Shown: positions 48,421 through 60,151 of the stretch, piece after piece
How the letters are laid out: every line of letters starts with the position of its first letter
Position numbering within the stretch: the stretch's first letter is position 1
Assembly: GCA_032191485.1 (NCBI GenBank)
Contig: JAVDOI010000019.1
Location: forward strand, 8,066,284-8,130,283
DNA from: Leptoclinus maculatus
Taxonomy: Eukaryota; Chordata; Actinopteri; Perciformes; Stichaeidae
Length of the DNA stretch: 64,000 bases
Direction of reading: 5' to 3'
The notes under the pieces: generated by a model
Databases searched by the model: none
What the model was told of the DNA's origin: nothing
What the model saw: the letters and a program-made list of their open reading frames with translations, nothing else
Made by a program: the position numbers and the translations under genes

Positions 48421-50998
48421 ATACAAGTCAAACAAGAGCTAGGGTACTTTAGGGAGTTTATTCTAGGCTAATTAAGAGGCAATTTTGTTAAAAAGATGAA
48501 ATATCATTGACTTTCTCAATATTTGAAATACACCTATCTCATAAGAATGACCGAGTTGGTAGGCCTAGGTCAACATTTTGACTCTGTTTCTCATAACATA
48601 GACATAAAACGTTGACCATGGATCCTTTTAATCACTTTTTTTCCTTCTCTAACATAAATATGTTTGTCTATTGTTTACATGAATTGTGCTGACAATCCTG
48701 TCAAGGAGCCAAGGTGAAAGGAAGCATCCCTGAATACAGAAATCTGAAACTGTAGGCTACTATACTGGAAATGAGATAAAATAATCGGATGCATGAGTGC
48801 AATCTGAGTGCGCTGTTGTTCATAATTTCAGTGGAAGAATATAGTAAAACTGGATTCAGATTCCATGACACAAGTTAAGATGAATAACCATCACACTACA
48901 TACAGCAACAGTGTCTCATGAGGATATTTTGCAGTTGCATTATTCCTGTTACTGGTGCAATACAAATAAATTCAAGGACATTATGTAACACGTTCTTTTT
49001 ACAGGGAGCGCAAAAGTTCAGTTATCAATTGAATTCCAGTTAGATGAAAGTATTGAAAAATGTAGGGTGTTTATTGTTAATTGACAGATGCTATTAGTAT
49101 TTAATCCACTTCTTTAGTAAATTCAAGATCAAAGATTCAAGGAAGTCAGAAATTAGATCACCATGATTTATGATACATTTATGATATGCATCTCTTTGTG
49201 AGTGTTAGTAGAATTCCTTGACTGATTCTCTGTTTTAGCCTGTATTAATGTTAGTATCTTTATGTGTGCAATGAATTTAATCACTGACAAACAAAACAGA
49301 ACACTCACTCACGACAAATACAGTACAAAAACCATACGGATCATTTAATTTAGTTGCTCAAATCATGATTTCAGTCAGTCAACATACAACTCGGTCACAT
49401 GTCAACCATACAATATACAGAATATTGTACAGTGGAAATTACGAACAAAAAACGAGACAAATGAATACAATTACTCAGATAATCTCAGCAAGACACAACA
49501 TACTGTAATGATGCACACTCACAAACAATATGTATCTGAGTCTATGACATAAACAGGCAAATTCTCAGGCAATTTTGTCATCATAAGCTCAATGTAAAGA
49601 CATGCTTTGTAGGATGATTCAGAAATACTATTAAAAAAAGCCCAAAATACAGCCCAAAATACAATGAAATGTCGAAGTTCAAAATATGAAACACGAGCAA
49701 ATACAAAAATACCCTATTCAATTAGATTTACACTGTTAATTTACATTTCAATTATGGGACATTTTTCAGTTTTTTTTTTCCATGTGACAATCTTGTTTGC
49801 CAGAGTAAGCGCTTCCCTTTTTTTCTCTTATCATGAATTTTTAAAATCTGTTATTTATGCCAAGTGATAAGTAGCAGTTGCATGACCCTGGGGCCCAAGT
49901 ACCCACAGTCTATGAAATCCATCGTCACCGCCATACAAATTAATTTCAGAAAAAAAAACGTTTTGGTCCTGCATCTTTTGTGGGGTATTATTTTGTACTA
50001 GATTTTCCTTGAAACCATAATTGCATAAATCAAACCAAAATAAATCTGATCAAAACAGTTTGAATCCATCATTGTGTTTTTGATTGTAGATCTACATCCT
50101 GTCAGAGTTCCAGTTTCCACAGTGATGTCCAGCCAAGCATGATTACATACAGTATGTACAAACACACAGAAAGACACAGCTGATAAAGACAGAAAGGCAG
50201 ACTCAGAAATAAAAAAAGATATGTCACGAAACAAATATTTTTTGGGATGCAATCCAAGTAAAAACTAAAAAATAAGAGAGTGAAGGGACTTCCCATTCTG
50301 ATTTCATAATTATCTTTATTACATTTTTTATCAACTCCATCACCAGTACTTTCTTGGCACCGAGCCATCACCCCCAAGATTCAGAGAAACTAATATTGCA
50401 AACAACCTTCTAAAACACAACTTTCAGCAGTAAAACTGATGTCACACAACAACCATATATTGCTGCAGCCCTTCTCTTATTCAATGTTTAAAAAAGCATG
50501 TAGGATAAACAGCAGATGAAGCACTCAAGGTGACAAAGTATTGCATGCTTGCAGCTGCATATATAATATGCATGTGTGTTTGCAATTTTAAGTTCTGTGG
50601 GATTTGGGAAATGATAAACACATTTCCCCCCCCCTGGACTTTTTAATGTTGCATCTTGTGACTCATAATCCTCTTTTATCAATGCACGTCATAGCCACCA
50701 CCAGCATCTCTTTAGTCCCTTTTCATTTTGAGATGCAAAGTGGTGTGTGAGAAAGCTACTAATGGCAAAGTATCCATGGCAACAACAGCCCATTAACTTG
50801 CCTTCTTTGCAGTTAAAATATAATCATAGGTCGTTAGAGACTATAGGTTTGTGGTTGCCATGAGAAAATGAGCAAAATGTGCAACATTAGTTTTTAAAAA
50901 AATCCACTTGAGGTGTCCAGTGTCCAAACACATCTCTTGATTCATTCCAATCTCCTCCTTCACATTCGAATTGGGTAAAATAGCAAAGTTGTCCATCA
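48421..50998 (-). other. cacna2d4: cacna2d4 3' UTR candidate and spacer to cpsf6
   Basis: AT-rich, no gene seen. A minus-strand AATAAA (plus 50315-50320) lies about 680 bases after the cacna2d4 stop. cacna2d4 and cpsf6 are tandem, both on the minus strand. Confidence 0.45.
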
Positions 50999-51091
50999 TC
51001 AGGAGACAAGTGTCGAGAAGGAGAGGCAGGTGAGGAAGAGAGAGGCAGAGAGAGATATAACAGAAGCTCCTCCACAGTCATTGGCGTTCTC
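50999..51091 (-). CDS. cacna2d4: cacna2d4 last exon (GPI signal)
   Basis: Encodes ENANDCGGASVISLSASLFL and TCLSFSTLVS then TGA. CGGAS is the likely omega-site region, followed by about 20 hydrophobic residues. The longer ORF in another frame over the same bases is a shadow. Confidence 0.93.
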   Translation of the reverse strand, partial: ENANDCGGASVISLSASLFLTCLSFSTLVS

Positions 51092-54000
51092 CTGTACAGG
51101 GAAAAAAAAAGAGAGAGTGCAATCAAGCTAAATATGACAGCAGATATCGAAGCTATAGGATTGTTTTACTAGCATTGTACACTATCGGCTGCAACGGGGT
51201 GGACCAATTAGAAGCTGACCTGTGGGTGGTAGGCGTGGCAGGACTCGGGGCGTCGGCGAATCTTCTGGGACCTCATCCTGTCACACTTCACTGAGGCGTT
51301 ATGTGCTGCGGCGTCAAGGAGCAACAACACGAACAGGCGTCTCTTGAATTCTCATTAAAATATCAATACACTGAAAATGACATTTTTCACAAATCGGAAT
51401 CTGAGTGAGTGGCGCCAAGGGGAAAATCAAAACACAATTATAGAGTTCACTGGTGGGAAGCTGGTAAAGATTCTAGACTCCTGCTTGTTGGTCTGTGTAC
51501 AGCCTCTCCAGAGCAACTGGGACTGCAGCACAAATTATTATCAATGTAGACCAAACTATAACAACATCCAATTTTGTATGTGAGTTAAGGAGATATAACT
51601 AATTCATAATGAATAACTCAATGAACACCAGAATATCAAAGGATATATTTGACTTCCTCGGGCTCCATGGTGATGGGTGGGTACTGTCTGGAGCAGTCAC
51701 AGTCGGCCTGCACCACCAACATCAACAGGTTGCTCTCTGGTATCTGCTGCACCACAAACATCCTGACACACACAAACACACATTACACTAAACGTGTCAA
51801 CATGTGCACAGAGATCAAAGCACAGAGAAAGAAAACCTCTCATGTATTGTATGACATTTAACACTTTGTCAAGGTATCATTTTATGCAAAACTCCAAACA
51901 ATGTTTCATACAATCATTTTAGAGGCTTATTTTTACGGGAAAATACTTGCATTTTTATACTTACCCACTGCATGGGTTGGCAGAACTGGGTAATAAACAT
52001 TTTGAAAGCCAATAATCTTTCCCAGTAGTGTTACTGTTGTGTTCGCGCTGCTTTATACCTCTCTTGGCCTCACGAGGGCGCCCACACTCAACGTATAATC
52101 ACAAACCTGCTGAAATATTACCACAGTGTCTCTCTCCCTTTTCTTTGTGTTCTCTCTCTCTCTCTCTCTCTTTATAACAAACACACAGATACGCATACAT
52201 ATGCTAAGATGCTTCCTTCTCTTTCACATCTTGTCTCCCACTGTTTTTCCATTTCTGTTTCTGTCACCCTCTCTCCCCCATCACTGTTTTTTCATTTACA
52301 TCTCTTAATACTTTCTCTCAGTTTTCCAGTCTCTCTCTCTCTCTCTTGCTCCACGTATGCTTCTCGGTTTTTCTATCACCACATGCACTCAGATCTAATT
52401 CCGTTTCTTTCTACTTATTTCCCCCTTCCTGATACTCTTGTATAAACACACACTGCTCTCCGCGTGCAGAGCAGAGCAGAGCAAAGCCGAAGTAGAAAAT
52501 GGATTTGGGGAGGACAATTTAATATGACTGGTCCAGGGCTTAGAGGGGATGTGTGCATGAGTGTGCATGAGTGTGTGCTTACTTCTGGCAGCGTCCACAC
52601 TTAATAATGCTGTTGGTCTCTTTGACTGACGGCTCGTAGACGAAGCTGGGGTACTCGGTGTCACACGGCTGCAGGAGGTCCCCTCTTTTCTTATGAGCTG
52701 AGGCTAATAGAGAAATAGATACGGGTCATGTTTCCAGGTTGGAAATTATAAGAAGTGTATGTGTGACGTTTTGTTGATGACTGACAGGCTAAGAGTCTGT
52801 GACGGGGAAATGCTGGGTGCTATTTTAATGCTTCACACTTGAGCCATTTATTGCTTGTTCTACCACGACCAGGGGTACTCTACCTTGCTGTGTAAACAAA
52901 ATTGAATTTGGTGTCTTTGAACGGGTAAAATGATGGGTTTTAAAACCAGAACGAAGAGCTAATGACTTGCTTTCATTTTCACGTCTGGTTGCGAGCAACG
53001 TTTTCTGTCTGCCTTTCTCAGAATTACATTAGTTTCAGTGTAACAATATGCTTAGCTCTTGTTTTGTAGAATTTTCCAGTTGTGCCTGTTCCTACTGAAA
53101 GCTACTTACATAATCAGAGACATCACATTTTAATTTAGTTTGAAGTATACTACAAAAACACTACACCACACACAAAATACAGAAGACGGATCTTCCAAAA
53201 AAAACACTTCAAGACAGATACTCACACACGCTGAAAGATGCCTTGGCTGAATGAAGGGATGATGATGATGATGATGATGATGATGACAACGTGGAGCAGG
53301 AGGAAGAGTGGATGATTGACAGGTGGAGTAATGAGGAAGAGAATGTGTGATTGATGGAAAGACAGATGTAGATGAGAGGTGAGGGGATCCGAGGATGCGA
53401 TGCTCCATAATGACTTTGTTATTAATGTTGCACACAATTTACAGTAAACACTCCTGGTCGGACACACATGTGTGTAAATACCCCGATGATTAAAATATGT
53501 AATGATCTCATAAGAGTTTACTCGCAATCAATGTAGATGTACATGATATGTGTGCTATATCGAAATAATTGACTCTAAGGTAGATATTGAATATCTGCTC
53601 TGAAGCTTGTGATGATTTACAGAATATACATGATTTATGCACATGGAGGGACATTTCTTAGCACATGTAAAAGGGACATTTGTCACAAAGATGGAGATCG
53701 AGTTTGTGTGCTTTCTTGCAGAGCTCACCATCCGCGAAATGCTCCGTGTGCCAGAAGCCGCAGATATTAAACTCCAGCAGAAACCTTGTGAAGAAGAGAA
53801 TAGAGGAGAGTGGACAGACAGAGGGAGTCAATTAGCCGGCCATCATTATAGACCAAAGCAGATTGCGAGCAGATTGCATTCAGCGTTTAAAAACTGGGCC
53901 AGGACCCAAAGTTGTGTCATGGGAATATGAAAATGGGTCCTCAAATTATTCAGCAGTAATTGGTAGCAGTTTTTTGGATAACTAGATAAGCCTTACCAAG

Positions 54001-57000
54001 TCACTACAGTAAAAACTGAAATGTTTTCAGTCCAGCACATGACTTCCCGTTAAACAGACAATCATTGTTTTTACTATTAGTTTTTCCTTTTAACAGATTA
54101 AACGAGATCTAATCAGTGAGCTTCAGAGATGCTGGTTGGCGGATTTTGCCAGCTTGGGACAGAACCAGGCAAACTGTTTCCCTCTACCGTTAGCAGTGTT
54201 TGTGCTAAGCTAGCTGACTGTTGGCGGTAGCTTCATATTTACCACGCAGACAGAGTGGTATTGATCTTCTTATCTAACTCTTGGCAAAGAAAGCAAATAA
54301 ACATAGTTCTCAAAATGTCAAACTATTCCAATAAGAATGTTGTAATGTTAATAACCAAGAAAAAAAAAAAGCTTTTACACAGAAAAATAAATAAAATCTG
54401 AATTTACTGAATAGTGATACATAAATAAATCTGAACTTTATTTTGGACATACTGACATTCCGGTTGCCCCTAGCAACACTTACAGTAGGAAGTTGGAGAG
54501 GAACCACTTGAGGGCTGAAGCCAAACCATAGAACGGCTGAAGAGATAAACAGATATAGATTATAGTTACTGCAGAATTGACGGGACCGTTATGGTAATAA
54601 TACTGTATACGGAGTGAGTACACTGTGCGTACACTGAGAAGTGGACGGGCGCTGCTGACAGAGTGCAGGTTCGTCTTACACATGGCCTGGTAGTCGTACA
54701 GGGACACCCTGAGGAAACACACACAGACACAAAAGCATGTGGTGTTGGTCTGCAGGCAGTATTTCACTAACTTACATCGATTCTTTGACCTCCTGAAGAC
54801 TATTACGCACAGTGTTGTGTAGCTAAGCTTAACCTTTGGAGAAACCCTGATCCCTAACTTAACTTAGAAAAGAAAGAAACCAGAGAAAAATGCATCCCAG
54901 GGCTAGGATTACGTTCGATTGACCCAGTGTTTCGACCTTTTCTAGTTCTTCTACATTGTGTATATGTGGTCCTCTACGCAGGTAGAAGCACAAGAACACA
55001 TAAATACACACACACACACACGTTTGCAGATATAAGTGCAAGTGTGAGTGCACAGCCACTGAAGTTCATGCATGCTCTAAACCAGTTATGTAATATCCTG
55101 TGTCAAATGAAACATGACAAAATCTTTTAGCTGTATAAAAATAGCACATCGCTTATGAGATTTCAAACATAAAAGACGGGGAAAAAAGTAAGAGGGAAAG
55201 AAATCCAGAGCTCAAATGGGAGCAAAAGGGAAAAGAAGGGACATCTATACCGCATATACAAAGATAGGTGACTTTACCATTATGTAGCAATCAAAGCAAA
55301 GCTTTTGTGTCTCTATAATGACAGTAAACATGCCCCCCAGGCTTTGGGATGCATATGCATACTAATGCAGGCGTATAAGAACAAAAAGGCAAACGGAAAA
55401 CATTCACAAGCCTCCGCAGCAACCACGTCTGTTTGTGGTATAGCATGAGGGTGACATGTAATCCAATTCATGAGCCGCAATTCAAATGCTTGGTGTTATG
55501 AGCATGAGACACCGGGGATGCATAATATGGCAATTTGCTGTGCAATGTGGGGGCACTGTCACTTCTTGCCTTATTGATTTAGAGAAGTTCACAGTAAGTC
55601 TAACATGCTGCAGCTCTTGCAGGCCAAGTCACGACTCAAACAGTCAGGCGGTGACAACCACAGCCCGTTACCTTTTAAACATGCCCATTCTGATAAGTGT
55701 TGTCATCACTGATCCGTCAATCTCACCAAAGAATCTTCCCACCTAGTAGAAGAGAAAAAGGGCAACAAAAAAAAAGCTCTGTGTGAAACCCTCTGTGTGG
55801 CTGAACACATTAAGCTCAAGTCACGATGAACTGACTGAGGGAATATCAACTCCCTTCGTTGGTGTTCATCCTCTCCATTTTCACCACAATGTGAACTGTG
55901 TGATCAATTATTCATGTTATATTGAGTGTTGGTTAAAAAGCAATGTATCTCATCACGCATGATTTAACTGTAGTGTCTCCTTCACGTGCGCTCAGCAGAG
56001 GTGGATCCCTGCAGGAATGTTTTTAAAGGAATAGTTTGATATTTTTGTGAAATAGGTTTATTGACTTTTTTTTTGCAGAAACTTAGATGAGATGATTTCA
56101 TGTTCGTAAGGTAAATGTGAAGCTAGGGCCAACAGCTAGTTAGCTTAGCTTAGCATAAAGACTGGAAACAGGGAGAAGCAGCATGGCCAAAGGTAACAAA
56201 TGAGATTGGCAATTGAATCAGGCTCCCTTGATATCTTCACTGCTGGTTAAAGGGCAACTTTGGCACACTCTTCCTGTGTTTTAGTTACTAAGATTTTAAT
56301 GGGGACAACAATTTCTTAAATTGGTCCAGTATTGAGCGAGAGCGCTCCAGACGGCAGCCGCTAAACGGTGGTCCACTAAAAGAGCTTATTTTTGACACTG
56401 ACAGGCTCAAATTGCTCAAAGTCTCGCTCGGAGAAGTCTCGTGAAATCTTGCATCGCATCCACATTGTCGAAATCAGCTAAATATTCATCCATGATGTTG
56501 AAAATCTTTTGGAAATCACTAACCTACGCTTTCTTTACTCGAACACAACAAACTCTGAAAACACAGGCTATATCCTCTCCTCACATTTCAACCGTTGTCT
56601 TCAGGCAATATGTCACATGACACAATACCAAAAAGACCGGATCAAGCGAAAGGTAATAATCAGATCTGATAGCAATCTGAGCCTGTCAATGGCAAAAACA
56701 AGCACTTTGTTTGACGTAGGCCTACATTGACGGCGGGCAATTTCCCCGAGTGATTACATCCAAGCCCGTTTAGTGGCTGCTGGCTGCAGCTCTCTCGCTC
56801 AATACTGGACCAATTTAAAAAAATGTTGTCCCCATTAGTCGCTTAGACACAAAACACAAAGAAAATGTTAAAAATAGGGTCCAGGATGAAAAAAAACCTT
56901 AGTTACCACTTTACAAAAGGTTCACAGAATGAGAAGTGGGACTCGTAACTGAATCACAAGGAACATTTAAGTGATTGTATTTCTAAGTAACAGGAATGAA

Positions 57001-57060
57001 AATTGAAAGGAGTAAGAGCACTCAAATAATCAAGTCAAACACTAGAAAGTCTAGAAAGCA

Positions 57061-57107
<47 letters not shown>

Positions 57108-57782
57108 CTCACATCGTTGCGCTGTTTGGAAATTAGGACAAAGCCATTATTATCAATCACGTAGCATGCAATATCCTGAGACGAGAGACAGAGACAGAGA
57201 AAGTACTTATTACTTATGTAGGGAAAGATCTGTGACAAACACCCACAACAAAGATAAAAAAGTGCAAAATAATTCATATAATTAAAGTTATGATGTGACT
57301 CAAAATTAAAGCTATACGAGTCAATTTCTTACTTTTGTGGCTCCATACAATAACGCAAGATACATATATTTTAACTCACTTGAGAATTCACATTGACTAC
57401 ATATCAGACAGACAGCAATATATACTCACAAAGCTGTCACACCGAAGAGGACAAACTCCATCCGTATCAGAGCACTGGAGGACAGAGAGAAAGGAAATTA
57501 AGTGTTTCGCCATTAATACATTAAGGAAGGATTACAAAAAAAACATGTGTTGTTATCGAATGAGTATTTATATAAAGGAGGGCATGTTTGTGTACGTGAG
57601 AAAATGATTTGAACACATTTTCTGTCCGTCTTCTCAGCGGAGGTGTTATGCTTGAACATGTGTCAGTGTCGCCGAGTGCATGTGTGTGAAACAACGCGTC
57701 AGCGCTGGCGAGAAAGTGTTAATTTATGTGCGATGTCTACCTGTGATCGGCTTCTGAGTGTCTTGTTTGCGAGATGTCTGTG

Positions 57783-57821
<39 letters not shown>

Positions 57822-60052
57822 TTAGTTTTAACTGGAGTGTGAAGCTGACTTCACAAAGCTCAGCAGGCGCTGAAGATGTTAAATCTGGTTCAGTGCAAAA
57901 AGTAAAGAGAAAAGAAGGAAAATAGGTCGAGTGATTTTTTGAAAAATGAGGAGAGGGGGGGGACTTATGCATACTTACGTCTGTGTCATTTGGCTGAGAA
58001 GACACGAAAAGAGGAACAAAGAGAGAGAGAACATGAAGAAGAGAGAAACATCACTTCAGTTAATGATGTGTAAGCCAATGCACTGACTAGACGGTCTCAC
58101 TCTGTTGCTGTTAGAACGCTGTTGACAAAGCCATACATCATCTCAGAGCACTTTGTTGGGAAAAGACAAAAGATTGCAAATGTGTTTTTTCCATGAATGA
58201 CAGTTTTTGTAGATTTAATTACTTTTCAAGCAGTAATTTAACAAATCAATGAACATTTGAATCAAAGTATGAAAATGAAAAACTTGTCATTAGGTGTTTA
58301 GTGCTTCTTCCAGAATAATAAAAATAGGATTTATGTATCAGCCTTTGAAGGTGGAAAGTGGAAGTTCTCTATCAGCACTGTCTTTAAATTTCACCTGCAA
58401 ACACCTTCCCTCATCAGCGGAAGGGTCAACATGTCAATAGTTCTCCTTGTGACTTTATGGCCACATCTTGTGTCCAGTGTTTGTGTGGATTGGCGTCTGT
58501 GGACAATATGTCTTTAGGATCATGGTCGGGCTATATAGAGCGTGTCGAAGTGCGAATGAGACAATCTATCATCCTTTTCAATCCTATTACAGCAAAGTGT
58601 CAGTCTTTGTCTCCGCTTCCCAACACTGCCTCCTGAAATAAACTACAATTCATTGAGTGGACTGACAGAAATGATGATCCTTCCACACATGCTGTCGGTA
58701 CATGGCATGGCTGGATTAGAGATAAAATGTATAGAAAACTACATTCTAAAGATTGCTTATCCTACTAGTTTTGGCCAGAAATGGAGCCAAAAATAGATTT
58801 TTCTCATGATTAGTGGCACTGGGAAAAAGGCATAGGGCCCTTGAAATCAAAAGGGTTAATTTGCTCAGCAAATTTATTGGAAATCTGCCCTCAAGATGAT
58901 TTTATTTTGTGTGCACGTTTGCTATTTTGGTCTAATGAAGTGTCCAAAGTGGAAAAGGTTCACCCTCAGGGGAGCATGAATGTGCAGAGTAGAATTTAAT
59001 ATCGAAAAATGTCTGTTTCATTATGATGTTTCCTGCTGACAAATATAATTTACTCTTATCAGGTCATCACCAAAAATTTAATTCTATTCTGCATCGCCAG
59101 ATGGACTGATTAACTGTCCTCGCCATCCGCAATCATGCCGCAAATTATTTAAAATCAAAACTGACAATTTGTTCATCACAGCTCACTGCCTTGGACCCTA
59201 TCTTTGTGTAAATGTTTCTCCTCTATTAGCAACACTTATCTGTCTCATCCAGCCTCTTTACCTCTAACACCAGAGCCAGATTTCTAAATCGGGGCAGCAT
59301 GTAAGAGGCTCTTCCTGTGTTGGTAAATGTGTCACATCTGAAAGCTCCAGGAGGAGTCACGGTGATGGCGAGAGCATCAATTATCACTCTCACTCCCTGA
59401 ACCTCAATCGAACAGTTTCTCGCTGTGACTGATGATCCTGCTGTCAACTCACGTATACACTTGAACTCAAAGTAAGCAACTCACCACAGTATTATAACCA
59501 CGACCCACTATTCCATACTGAGCTTTGCTGTGCCCATAAAGCCTGATTTTACAAATTGTATAAATATACTTTTAAGAAAGCTGCTCCGTTTCTGACGATT
59601 TCTGTTATAAAACAATAAAATATTAATGACAACCAAAGTAAATTTGTTTCTGTGGTTGCAGTACTTACTGATAAACTTTTATTTCATATTTCAAAAGTTG
59701 TGGTGCAGTGCTATCACACACACACAGAAGGAAAGTAATAAATATGGGATTATAGAGAAGGGAAGACCAGCTGAGTCTTGTCCACGAGATAAAGAGCTTG
59801 CCAAGATGTGCACGGCGAAAAAAATCTATCATCTTTTGATGCTCATTACCATCACCTCACAGTCTCTCACTGCATCTCCACTCGATCCTTACACTGCAGA
59901 AATTCACACTGTATATTTTAATGTGCATGCAATTTAGGAAAATTGCGGCTTTGCAGATTTAGACAAGGTGTCAGTGGAGAAACTTGTTTCTTTCTCTTTT
60001 ATTGTTTGTCGCCCTTTCAAAACATACGCAACTCTTAAACACCATGGATTTA

Positions 60053-60151
<99 letters not shown>

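Noticed and set aside
50887..51126. 79-codon ORF at the end of cacna2d4
   Set aside because: Wrong frame; the frame giving ENANDCGGAS and a GPI signal is supported by homology and phase.
58101..58150. Exon-like 50-base segment (CSEMMYGFVN...) with acceptor and donor
   Set aside because: Its 50 bases would break the frame between neighbouring cacna2d4 exons, and it matches no known alpha-2/delta segment.
59226..59447. 73-codon ORF in a cacna2d4 intron
   Set aside because: No recognisable family and no fitting splice sites; length is expected by chance.
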